From assembly GCA_030762895.1 (NCBI GenBank), contig JAUPTC010000211.1:1-64000 (forward strand): a DNA stretch of 64,000 nt. The letters are read 5' to 3'. The stretch comes from Sophora flavescens (lineage: Eukaryota; Streptophyta; Magnoliopsida; Fabales; Fabaceae). How positions within the stretch are numbered: position 1 is the first letter of the stretch; each line of letters begins with the position of its first letter. A model generated the notes under the pieces. It was not told the DNA's origin. It worked only from the letters and a program-made list of their open reading frames with translations, and made no database searches. Of this stretch, positions 22,437-31,802 are shown piece after piece. Position numbers and translations under genes: made by a program.

Positions 22437-22510
22437 TATTATATATATATATATAGTAGTAGTAGTAGTTGTTGTTGTAGTTTGGCTGTAGTTGTAGTTG
22501 TTATCTCGGT
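22437..22510 (+). repeat. TA / TAG / TTG microsatellite
   Basis: About nine TA dinucleotides, five TAG triplets and TTG/TAG triplets precede GTTATCTCGGTGAC. The order is the same after every spacer-promoter copy. Confidence 0.85.
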
Positions 22511-22539
22511 GACGACTAACTCCAACCACCGCTTAGATC

Positions 22540-22945
22540 GGCCTCGGTCGGTGCACGTGATGCCGTCGGCTCGTCGTTGGGGGAAAGGAACAAGGAATGA
22601 ATGAATAGTGCATCGGGCATGGGTCTCACGGTGCACAGTGCGGATCTGGCTCGATCGGTGCGAGGAAAGGAACCAAGGAGCGAGGGAATGGTGCAGGGCA
22701 CGGGTCCCGGATGCACCAGTGCGGATCGCTCGGTCGGTGCCGAAAGGAACCAAGGAATGAAGGAATGGTACAGGCACGGTCCCAGGTGCACAGTGCGGAT
22801 TCGGCTCGCTCGGTGCGGAAAGGAACAAAGGGAATGAGGGAATGGTGTACGGCATGGGTCCCAGTATGCACGGGTGCGGATCTAGCTCGGTCTTGCGGAA
22901 AGGAACCAAAGGAACAAGGGATTAGTCCTAGGGGCACAGTCCCCC
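22540..22945 (+). repeat. IGS B repeats, second IGS
   Basis: About five ~80 bp units with GGAAAGGAACCAAGG and GGAATGGTGCA landmarks. Confidence 0.8.
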
Positions 22946-23915
22946 GGTGCAAGTCATGGTTTGGCTCGGTGGTGCACGATTCAGGACTTGGCTCGGTGTG
23001 GTGCACCCAGATCCGGGCCAGGCTCGATGCAGTGCACGATTCAAGACTGGCTCGATCCGGGCACGGTTCCCGACTTGGCTCGTGTGGTGCATGATTCCTG
23101 GTTTGGCTCGGTGTGGTGCACGGTCGTGACTTGGCGATGCAGTGCACGTTCCGACTTGGCGATGCAGTGCACCGATTCTGACTTGCGGTGCACACGATTC
23201 TGACTTGGCTCCTCTTTGCACAATTCACGACTTGGTCGGTGTGGTGCACGGTCAATTTGGCATGATGCGGGCACCCGGTTCATGACTTAGCGTGGTGCAC
23301 GGGCAGCGAGGTTTGCTCGGTCTAGTGCCCCTGATTCACGACTTGGCTCGTTGTGGTGCACCAGATTCGTGTTTGGTTCGGTGTGGTGCACAGTTCCGAC
23401 TTGGCACCGATGCGGTGCACGATTCATGGTTAGACTCGTCCGGTGAATCGATTCATGACTTGATCTGGTGTGGTGCACGATTCGCGGTTTGGTTCGGTGT
23501 GGTGCACGATTCGAGACTTAGCTCGGCCTGGTGCACGGATTCACGTTTGGCTTCGGTGTGGTGCACTAGATTCGTGACTTGGTGCTGTCTGAAAGTGCCG
23601 TGCAGTGCGATTCATGGTTTGGCTCAGTTAGGTGCACGATTCATGACTTGATCGGTGTGGTGCACGAATTCATGATTTGTTGGTGTGGTGCACGATTCTA
23701 GAAGTTGGCCGATGCGGTGCACGGTTCATGACGGCTCGTCGGTGCACGAATTCACGACTTGGCTTTGTGGTGCATGAGATTCTGGTTTGGCTCGGTGTGG
23801 TGCACGTTCACGACTTGGCTCGATGCGGTGCACACTGATTCTGTCTTGGCTCGATGCAGTACACGATTCCCCGATTTCGGTGTGGTGCCAGTTCACGACT
23901 TGGCTTCGATCGGTG
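22946..23915 (+). repeat. IGS C repeats, second IGS
   Basis: About thirty degenerate 31 bp monomers (GATTCATGACTTGGCTCGGT...GGTGCAC). The 209-codon minus frame over B and C repeats (22626-23255) is a by-product of composition. Confidence 0.85.
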
Positions 23916-24300
23916 CGGATAGGAACCAAGGTTGCAAGCGTGCGGTACAAATGGCACCAAGCCAGGTTGAAGGTGTTAGTCTTTGGAAGATGGAGGTTCA
24001 TTTTGGGTGGCTAGTGACTCGTGCGAGGATGAAAGTGTTACATTGCATCACCGTCACTTTGCATGACCCAGTGCTCGGTACACGTCGCAGATACCAGAAA
24101 CGCAAGCGGGCAAATGTTGTGATACAAGCTTGAGAGCATTCCCCTACCCCCTAGACTTTTAGAAGGCGTGGTGGAAAAACAAACCTGTAAACCAGGGTCC
24201 ACCACATGTTTAAGTATGCTAGTTTACCACATTTCGGCTAAAAGTTCCCAAAACGCCAACCCCTCAATGAAATGCAACGAAATTTGGAGGTAAAGCTGGA
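23916..24300 (+). other. Unique IGS block, second IGS
   Basis: It contains GGAACCAAGGTTGCAAG, GGAGGTTCATTTTGGGTGG, TTGCATCACCGTCAC, ACAAGCTTGAGAGCATTCC and GTCCACCACATGTTTAAG. The block recurs in units 1, 3 and 5. I see no gene or named motif in it. Confidence 0.7.
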
Positions 24301-24541
24301 AATAATATAGCAAGAGTGCCTACAAAAATTCAGGTCAAAATTCAATTTGTAGCCTAGGTTCCTTGTCATCGAACTGTTGCATATCCCTGATTTCGGTTGA
24401 AAAATCATAAAGAATCACAACCTTCATGAAATGCCACGAAACTTTGTGGACACCTTGGGAATATTATAAGTAGTGTTCCTGCAAAAAAAGTAGCTCAAAA
24501 TTCGATGGTTAGACCCATTTTCCATTTTTTGGGAATTGTTT
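24301..24541 (+). repeat. A'-type repeat, truncated
   Basis: The A' repeat stops at TTTTTTGGGAATTGTTT, roughly halfway. The rest of the repeat and the gene-promoter core are absent, and the ETS follows directly. Confidence 0.75.
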
Positions 24542-26074
24542 GGATTGGATCGTTTTTGTGGGGATTTTCCATGGTGTGTTGAGGATTCATGGGTGTGACT
24601 CCTCGACCTTGGTTGTGGATGGGCGTTGTGTTAGGTTATGCCGCTCGGGATGGATCCGTAACCACGAAGGGACACATGATCTTCGGATGTGACCAAGGTG
24701 GGGTCCCCGACACCCAAGCGGTTGAAGAAGCGCACCGTAAAGGATCCTCATAATGTGGTGGCAGCGTTTTAAAAATGTTGGCTTTCGAAATTTTGTCAAT
24801 TTTGTTTTTAAAAATGTTGGCTTTCGATTTTATCAATTTACGTAGGAGTTTTCGATGGTGTGGCGAGGCCATGGGTGCGCCATTCCTCGACCTTGGTTGT
24901 GGATGGGCGTGGTGTTAGGTGATGATGCCTTAGAGGCGGAGCGAAGCACCAAGAGATGGGTGATCGTCTGAAGTGGCCTTGTAAGGGTGCTCAAACACCG
25001 GATCGGTGAAGGTGCATCGGAAAGGATCCTCGTGATGTTGTTGGTTTTTTTTTTTAAAAATGTAGGCTTTGATATTTATCAATTTTTTGGGGTACTTGAT
25101 GGTGTGGCGTGGGCGTGGGTGCGTAATTCCTCGACCTTGGTTGTGGATGGGCGTGGTGTTAGGTGATGCCTTAGGGGTGGGCCAAAGCACCAAGGGACGG
25201 TGATCGTCTGAAGTGGCCTTGTAAGGGTGTCCAACACGGATCGGTGAAGGCACATTACAAAGGATCCTCGCGATGTTTTTGGTTTTTAAAAATGTTGGAT
25301 TTCGGTATTTATCAATTTCGTGGGGTACTCGATGGTGTGGTGAGGGTGTGGGTGCGCGGCTCCCAGGCCTTGGTTGTGGATGGACGTGGTGTTGGGTGAT
25401 GCCTTAGTGGCGGAGCCGAAGCACCAAGAGGCGGGTGTTTGTCTGAAGTGACCTTGGAAGGGGTGTCCAACACTAGATCGGCTGAAGGCGCATTGGAAAG
25501 GATCCTCGCGATGTTGTTGGTCAACCGATTTAAAAATGTTGGCTCGGATATTGGTGCGTGCTGGCGTGTGGATGCGGTGCTTCTTATTGCTTCCATGTGC
25601 TTGCTTGTCGTTGGCAATGCGGGCGTGGTTCATTCGGTTGTTTTGTGTCTTGCAAACGTGATGGCGTGTAGTGGTGGTCGGGATGTTTATGATGGCTGGC
25701 CGTGCTCGTGCTCATCGAGCGGTCGGAACAAATCCATGTCGCTTGGCCTTGTTTTGTAGTGGCCTTGGCGTGTGTTGTGGTTTCTGTGTTGCCTACCCAT
25801 TTGGCGGTATTCATGTGCCTCGTAATGTGAGGTTTAGTGGATTTGAAAGTGTTACTAGTGTTTCGCTTGTGTTGTATGTTGTACGGCTCACATGGTCTTT
25901 GGTATCTCTTGTTCTCTGGATGCGGTGCATGTGGCTAACGTGGGCTCTTGATTGTGCCCGTCGAGTCCCTCGGAATATTATCGTTTTCCATGAGCGATGC
26001 TTGCAGTGGTGCCTAGGTTGCTTTACGCTTTGCGGTGACAACACTTGCGCTCGGGCATAGTTGTTAGTGGATGC
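24542..26074 (+). other. 45S rDNA 5' ETS, second unit (promoterless)
   Basis: It starts inside the early ETS (CGTTTTTGTGGGGATTTTCC). ETS repeat starts follow near 24770, 24808, 25055, 25286 and 25532. The unique end block runs to TTGTTAGTGGATGC before 18S. The first two repeat starts are only 38 bases apart, as in units 3 and 5. Confidence 0.8.
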
Positions 26075-26896
26075 TACCTGGTTGATCTTGCCGGTAGTCA
26101 TATGCTTGTCTCGAAGATTAAGCCATGCATGTGTAAGTATGAACTAATTCAGGTGTGAAGCTGCGAATGGCTCATTAAATCGATTATAGTTTGTTAGATG
26201 GTATCTACTACTCGGATAACCGTAGTAATTCTAGAGCTAATCGTGCAACAAACCCCGACTTACGGAAGGGATGTATTTATTAGATAAAGGTCGTGCGGGC
26301 TCTGCCTGTTGCTTTGATGATTCATGATAACTCGTCGATAGCACGGCCTTGTGCCGGAAGGGCACCACCGGAGTGGAGCACTGCGGCTTAATTTGACTCA
26401 GCAGGGAAACTTACCAGGTCAGTCATAGTAAGGTTTGAAGGCTGAGAGCTCTTTCTTGATTCTATGGGTGGTGGTGCATGGCTGTTCTTAGTTGGTGGAG
26501 CGATTTATGCGGTTAATTCCGTTAGCGAGCGAGTCCTCGGCTCCTCTAGCGGCTATGTGGAGGTAACCCTCCACGACCTGCTTCTTAGAGGGACTATGGC
26601 CGCTCGAGGCCTCGGAATTTTGAGGCAATAGCAGTGCATGATGCCCTTAGATGTATTACGGGCGCACGCACGCTTCTTGATGTATTCACGAGTCTATAGC
26701 CTTAGCGAAGCGAGGCCCTAGCAATCTTTGAAATTTCATCATGATGGGGATAGATCATTGCAATTGTTGGTCTTCAACAAGGAATTCCTAGTAAGCGCGA
26801 GTCATCGGCTCGCGTTGACTACGTCCACGCCCTTTGTACACACGCCCGTCGCTCCCACCGATTGAATGGTTGGGTGAAGTGTTCGGATTGCGGCGA
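26075..26896 (+). rRNA. 18S rRNA with large internal deletion and lost 3' end
   Basis: The 5' end TACCTGGTTGATCTTGCC is clear, followed by CATATGCTTGTCTC, TAAGCCATGCATGTG and AGTAATTCTAGAGCTAAT. At about 26357 GTGCCG joins GAAGGGCACCACCGGAGTGG, skipping roughly 0.9 kb (about nt 270 to 1150 of a ~1.8 kb gene). The 3' domain continues through AATTTCATCATGATGGGG and GTACACACGCCCGTCGCTCC. At about 26895 it jumps into the last bases of ITS1, losing the final ~100 nt with the GGAAGGATCATTG end. It is a pseudogene. Confidence 0.9.
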
Positions 26897-26907
26897 CACG
26901 TGTATCC

Positions 26908-27067
26908 AAAAGACTCTCGGGAATGGATATCTCGGCTCTTGCATCGATTAAGAACGTGGCGAAATGCGATACTTGTTGTGAATTGTAGAATCACGTGAAC
27001 CATCGAGTCTTTGAACAAAAGTTGAACCGAAGCCATTAGGTCGAGGCACGCCTTTGCACAGGTGTCG
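26908..27067 (+). rRNA. 5.8S rRNA, degenerate copy 1
   Basis: ACTCTCGGGAATGGATATCT, GCGAAATGCGATACTTGTTG and CCATCGAGTCTTTGAAC mark it. Only ~12 bases of ITS1 precede it. The three conserved plant 5.8S motifs are all altered: CGATTAAGAACGTGGC for CGATGAAGAACGYAGC, GAATTGTAGAATCAC for GAATTGCAGAATCC, and TTTGAACAAAA for TTTGAACGCA. Such changes are typical of ITS pseudogenes, though some could be read errors. Confidence 0.85.
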
Positions 27068-27274
27068 CAATGCCTCGGCCTGTTGCTAGGCATAGTAAAG
27101 GGGCGAATGTTGGCTTCCGTGAAGCGTGCATCACGGTTGATTGAAAGTTGAGTCCGTGGTGGAGTGCGCCCACGATGGATGGTGGTTGAGTAAAAGCTCG
27201 AGACCGGCCGTGTGTGTCGCCCCTACCGGTTTGGGACTCTTTGACCCGTGAGGCGGCCGTTGGCTACCCATGCC
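27068..27274 (+). other. ITS2, copy 1
   Basis: It lies between 5.8S and 26S. Landmarks shared with the other copy are TGCCTCGGCC, TTGCTAGGCATAGTAAA, GGCGAATGTTGGCTTC, GATGGATGGTGGTTGAGTA and CGGCCGTTGGCT. Confidence 0.8.
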
Positions 27275-28965
27275 GGGACCTCGAGGTCGGCGGGGCTACC
27301 CGCTGAGTTTAAGCATATCAATAAAGCGGAGGAAAAAGAAACTAACAAGGATTCCCTTAATGTGGCGAGAGGCCGATGGCGAACAAGTACACCGCGAGGA
27401 AAGATGAAAAAGGACTTTGAAAAAAAAGTCAAAGAGTGCTTGAAATTGTCGGGAGGAAGCGGATGGGGGCGGCGATGTGCCTCGGTCGGATGTGGAGCGG
27501 CGAGAGCCGATGCCCTGATCGACTAGGGGCATTGACGACGCGTGTGATGGTGGCCCAAGCCCGTCTTTGTAGGCATGCTCGTGGAGGCGTCATCATCGCG
27601 ATTGTGGATGGCGGCACCCGCCTGCCGGTATGCTTCGGCACTTGCGTGCTCGGGCGTCGGCCTTGTGGACTCCCATTCGGCCCGTCTTGAAACACGGACC
27701 AAGGAGTCGACATGTGTGCGAGCCAGCGGGCGAAGTAAACCCGTAAGGCGCAAGGAAGCTGATTGGTGGGATCCCCTTGTGGGTTGCACCGCCGACCCGA
27801 TCTCGATCTTGTGAAGGGTTGAGTGAAGCATACTGTCGGGACCGAAAGATGGTGACTTGTGCACGGGGGGCGAAGCGGAGGAAACTCTGGTGGAGGTCCT
27901 TAGCGATATTGACGTGCAAATCGTTACGTCGACTTGGGTATAGAGGCGAAAGACTAATCGAACCGTCTAGTAGGCTGGTTCCTCAGAAGTTTCCCTCACG
28001 ATAGGTGGAGCCCGGGCGAGTTCTATCGGGTAAAGTCAATGACTAGAGGCATCGGGGGCAGCAGCGCTCGACCTATTCTCAAACTTTAAATATGTAGGGA
28101 CGGTGTGGCTGCTCCGTTGAGCCTTGCCACATAATCAAGGGCTCCCAGTGGCCATTTTTGGTAAGCGAGCGGCGATGTAGGATGAACCGAAGCCGTGTTA
28201 CGGTGCCCATGCTGCGCTAACCTAGACCCCACAAAGGGTGTTGGTCGATTAAGGCGGCAAGACGGTGGTCATGGAAGTCGAAATCCGCTAAGGAGTGTGT
28301 AACAACTCACCTTCCGAATCAACTAGCCCGAAAATGGATGGTGCTGAAGCACGCGACCTATACCCGGCCAGTCGGGGAAAGGTCGAGCCCCGATGAGTAG
28401 GAGGGCACAGCGGTCTCAGTAAAACCCGGGGCATGAGCCTAGGCGGAGCGGTCATCGGTGCAGATCTTGGTGGTAGTAGTAAATATTCAAATAAGAACTT
28501 TGAAGGCTGAAGAGAGGAAAGGTTCCATGTGAAAGGCACTTGCGTATGGGTTGAGTCGATCCCTAAGGGGAAAGGTTAGTTTTACCATGCGATGCGAGTG
28601 TCGCAATAGTCATTCAACCTAGTGCGAGAGGCAGGTTGATTCGCACAATTGGTCATCGCGCTTGGTTGAAAAGCCGATGTGTGGCTTACCGTGCGTTGGA
28701 TTATGGTGAACGCCTCTAAGTCGAGAATCCAGGGCTAGAAGCGTCGTGCGCCCATCGCCGTTTCCCGAAGCCAGTGGTAGGGGGCCTAGGCCCTCCATAG
28801 GCACGTCACCGTTGGTGAACCCAGCGGGGCCGATGAGCCTCGTGGGGCGCCTTGAAGCGTAATTCCCCCTTTGGGCGTTGGTAGAATCCTTTGTAGGCGA
28901 CTTAAATATGAGGCGGGGGTATTGTAAGTGGCGAGTGGCCTTGCTGCCCACGATCCCGAATTGCT
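27275..28965 (+). rRNA. 26S rRNA with two internal deletions, copy 1
   Basis: It starts near GGGACCTCGAGGTCGG and the universal CCGCTGAGTTTAAGCATATC. At about 27358 CCCTTAATG joins GGCGAGAGGCC, removing ~240 nt of domain I that are present at 55350-55590. Domains II-IV follow with GGGTATAGAGGCGAAAGACT, AGTTTCCCTCACGATAG and TAACAACTCACCTTCCGAAT. At about 28572 CCTAAGG joins GGAAAGGTTAG, removing ~1.28 kb that includes domain V, the peptidyl-transferase region. The 3' end runs to about 28965. It is non-functional. Confidence 0.88.
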
Positions 28966-29440
28966 TGGCGAGCTTCAATTCATCCCTCCCTTGCCCCACC
29001 CTTGGTTTGGCCCAAGTCACCAAGGGGGTTATTGGGACCGTGACTCAAGCGGTTGGCGGGTTGCCAACAAGTGTCGCGAGAAGCCAAGGAGCGGGGGCGA
29101 TTGTCCAAGTGCACGTGAGCGGGTCAAGACGCCCAATACGGTGACGTGTGGCTCGAGGCACTGGGTGCACATGGACAAGTCAAGAAGCCCGGCAGTGGGT
29201 CACCCGACCAAGCCCCGGTGAGGCAAGGAACCCAGGAGCAAGGGTCGAGTCAGCGAGTCTGGTGCGGAAATCCCGGTTCGGTGCAAGTGGTCGGTTCATG
29301 ATGATCGATATGGGTAATTCGGTGCGTAGTCCTGGTGCCTTGGGCGCTGAGTCCCGGTGCGCGTGATGCCTGATCGGACTCGGTCGATGCGGTCGGGAAC
29401 CAAGGATGCATGGGTGCAGTGCACAAGGTACATGTCCCGG
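28966..29440 (+). other. Post-26S spacer, third IGS
   Basis: It contains the CCCCACCCTTGGTTTGGCCC block, GGTTATTGGGACCGTGACTC, GGCGGGTTGCCAACAAGTGT and GTGCAAGTGGTCGGTTCATG. It is the clearest full-length copy of this spacer. No gene. Confidence 0.75.
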
Positions 29441-29685
29441 TGTGGTTGAAAAATCAAGAAAAATCTTCACCTTCATTAAATGTTACGAGACATTGGAGGA
29501 ACCTTCAGGATAACATTCTTAGCGTGCCTGCAAAAAAACAGCTCAAAATTCAATTTGTAGCTTAGTTTCCTTGTATCCAAATTATCGCATATCCCTGATT
29601 TCGGTTGAAAATTCATGAAAAATCACCACCTTCATGAAATGTCACGAAACTTTTTGGAAACCTTGGGAATATTATAAGTATGGTG
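29441..29685 (+). repeat. IGS A repeat, truncated, third IGS
   Basis: Under one full unit. It ends at AATATTATAAGTATGGTGC, where it joins a B repeat. The remaining A repeats, spacer promoter and microsatellite are missing. Confidence 0.75.
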
Positions 29686-29875
29686 CAGGAGCGGGTCCAC
29701 GGGTGCACAGTGCCGGATCCGGCTCGGTCGGTGCGGGAAAGGAACCAAGGAGCGAGGTATGGTGTACCGGGCATGGGTCCCGAGTGCACCAGGTGCGGAT
29801 CTGGCTCGGTCGGTGCGAGAAAGGAACCAAGGGAAAGAGGGAATGGTGCAGACCTTTGGTCCCAGTGCACCAGTG
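29686..29875 (+). repeat. IGS B repeats, third IGS, interrupted by TE-2
   Basis: About two ~80 bp units. The second is cut at CCCAGTGCACCAGTG by TE-2 and continues at 34746. Confidence 0.8.
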
Positions 29876-31107
29876 TGATAAGCCTCTGGATCGACTAGTT
29901 TTATAACTAGTAAGACCATGGCTTTTGTACTAATTACTCGAGTTTAACCTCGTTTTTAGCCCAAATTTGGATTTAATTGTCCTCAAGCAACATTCCGAGT
30001 TTCTTAAGTAGTTTTAGGATATTTTAGCTAATTTTGAGTCAAATAAAGCATTAACTTGCTATTTCATATATTCGGGTTAATAAGAAGAGCAAAGAGGAAG
30101 TACACTCAGCGAAGCCATCACGGCCGGTAGTGATGCTGGTCACCGGCCGTGATGAGCTACCCATCAAGACCCGAGGAGAGCATCACGGCCCGGTCGTGAT
30201 ACCCGTCACGGGCGTGATGAGAAGACCCTGAAAGTCGGAAAGCATCACGGCCCGGTGTAATACCCATCACGGGTGTGATGAGAAGACCACGAAGATCGAA
30301 ATTAATCACGGCCTGGCCGTGATGGAGGTCATGCATGTGTAATGATCTGGAATTTGAATGCGCGTCCTTGGCGAGAATGCGTCACGGCCTGGCGTGATGG
30401 CCATCACGGCCGTGGCGAATCCGATCTATAAAAAGACATCGGGGCATACGTAAAAGAGATAGAATTTTCCTTTATTTACACTTTATTCCTAGGGTTTGCA
30501 TTATGTTTGTGATGAAGAACTAATCACCAGGGATTAGTCTGCTGTAATCGGTTTCCGCCGACACTTGAGGTTCCATAATTCCCAATCAGTTTGCTTATCT
30601 CTTTCAATATTATACTATATGCCTTGTTTGCTTAATTCAAGTTGTATAGAGTAAGTATTGAATAATTTCGATGATACTATGTTCCTACACCTTAATCGCG
30701 TTTGCTTAATTCGCGTGTGTTTGTCGTGTTTGCTTAATTCACGAGAGCTTCAATCCGTTTGCTTAATTCGGAAGTTAGGAACATATATCTCGTAGTGTCA
30801 ATTGCGCTTGTCTAATTGCTGCTAGAATCTAAAAGTGATTAGACTCCGCTTAGGGCATGGAATTTATGTGAATCAATGATAGTTGGGAAACGAAGCAATG
30901 GATTAATCGTTTCAACTTATTGATAATCACTTAATTGCATTGTTTTCTTAATTGAATTTTCAAATCTAACCCCCCCCCCCCCCCCCCATTCGACTTGTAG
31001 GTTGATAACAATGAAAGAGTCCTTGAGATACGATACTCGAGTTGTCGTGCCCTAACTATAGTTTTTCTGTAATCACTCGTTTTTGACCCGTGTGCGACAG
31101 CGGATCA
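29876..31107 (+). repeat. 5' LTR of TE-2
   Basis: It holds a cluster of CATCACGGCC-x-GGCCGTGATG-type palindromes (30110-30420), CTATAAAAAG at 30425-30434 as candidate TATA box, repeated TTTGCTTAATTC boxes (30620-30780) and a C17 run near 30970. CAG sites here are often misread compared with the 3' LTR. Confidence 0.85.
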
Positions 31108-31112
31108 AAAAT

Positions 31113-31130
31113 TGGCGCCGTTGCCGGGGA
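31113..31130 (+). other. Primer-binding site for tRNA-Asp
   Basis: TGGCGCCGTTGCCGGGGA is the exact complement of the plant tRNA-Asp 3' end, the primer typical of Athila-type and related gypsy elements. It lies five bases after the LTR. Confidence 0.85.
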
Positions 31131-31190
31131 CTCTTTGATTTTTATTAGCCATAAAAGAATTTAAAAAAAAGAGAGAAATTTTTTTTTTGA

Positions 31191-31802
31191 ATGCCTAATA
31201 TTGATTATGAGCCATCATCCATATATTATGCTGACTTCACTGGTGATTATGAGCTTAGTAGTGATTTTGGCATGATTGGAGTGAATGAGGTGCAACCTTT
31301 CTATTCTGGCCAACATGGTGTAGGACATGGCAGCTTGGATGAGTTAGCTTCTTTGGTGCACCAATTGACAATAAGCCAGCATCAATATCAGCATGACCCC
31401 ACACCAGTCCAACCCAGTCTGGAAGAATTGGTGCAACAAATGGCAGAACACACTCTTGAATTCAAACAGAGGACAGAAGCAAGTCTTCAGAATTTGGCCA
31501 CTCAAATTGGTCACATTGCCTCCACCTTGACTGCACTGCAATCACAACATCTCCTTGAAGAGCATTCAGAGTCACAAATAGATATCCTTGACAATACTTC
31601 TTCTGAGCATAATTTTGATAATTTTGTTGAGACTAACATTTTTGATGGACTTTGTGTTGAATTTCCAGATATTCAAGCTTTTCCTGATTCTGTCTATTGT
31701 ACTTCATGTGTTGATTGTGATACTTGTGTGGTGTGTGCTGAGATTATTGCATGTATAGATGGTGATGGACTTGGTAATGCAGTGGATGAAGATTGTACAT
31801 AA
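31191..31802 (+). CDS. Gag-like protein of TE-2, 203 aa
   Basis: The start is the first ATG after the primer site. Residues about 85-125 (LEELVQQMAE, FKQRTEASLQNLATQ, IGHIASTL) form the glutamine-rich helical stretch seen near the C-terminal part of gag in Athila/Tat-type gypsy elements. Residues 166-183 hold a Cys cluster (CTSCVDCDTC, CAE). A Cys-rich segment also precedes the protease in the full-length element. The usual retrotransposon-gag core and a CCHC finger are absent. After the TAA, ACTTGCTTGCCACCTCCC and TGGAGTTCAAGCCTC resemble the pre-RT linker (MEFKPL), which points to an internal deletion of pol. Confidence 0.6.
   Translation: MPNIDYEPSSIYYADFTGDYELSSDFGMIGVNEVQPFYSGQHGVGHGSLDELASLVHQLTISQHQYQHDPTPVQPSLEELVQQMAEHTLEFKQRTEASLQNLATQIGHIASTLTALQSQHLLEEHSESQIDILDNTSSEHNFDNFVETNIFDGLCVEFPDIQAFPDSVYCTSCVDCDTCVVCAEIIACIDGDGLGNAVDEDCT

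Noticed and set aside
22626..23255. 209-codon open frame on the minus strand across B and C repeats
   Set aside because: It lies wholly in tandem repeats with no start context. The 31-bp period cycles through all frames, and similar frames occur at each array (34650-35072, 40678-41073, 58760-59152).
22946..23915. Repeat-spacer pattern that could suggest a CRISPR array
   Set aside because: Monomers are contiguous, degenerate 31-bp tandem repeats without unique spacers, in a plant rDNA spacer.
27523..27919. Overlapping frames of about 80-113 codons on both strands
   Set aside because: They lie inside 26S rRNA domain II text.
31113..31130. tRNA-Asp gene fragment
   Set aside because: The 18 bases are the complement of only the tRNA 3' end, at the exact position of a primer site, and are repeated in TE-3.
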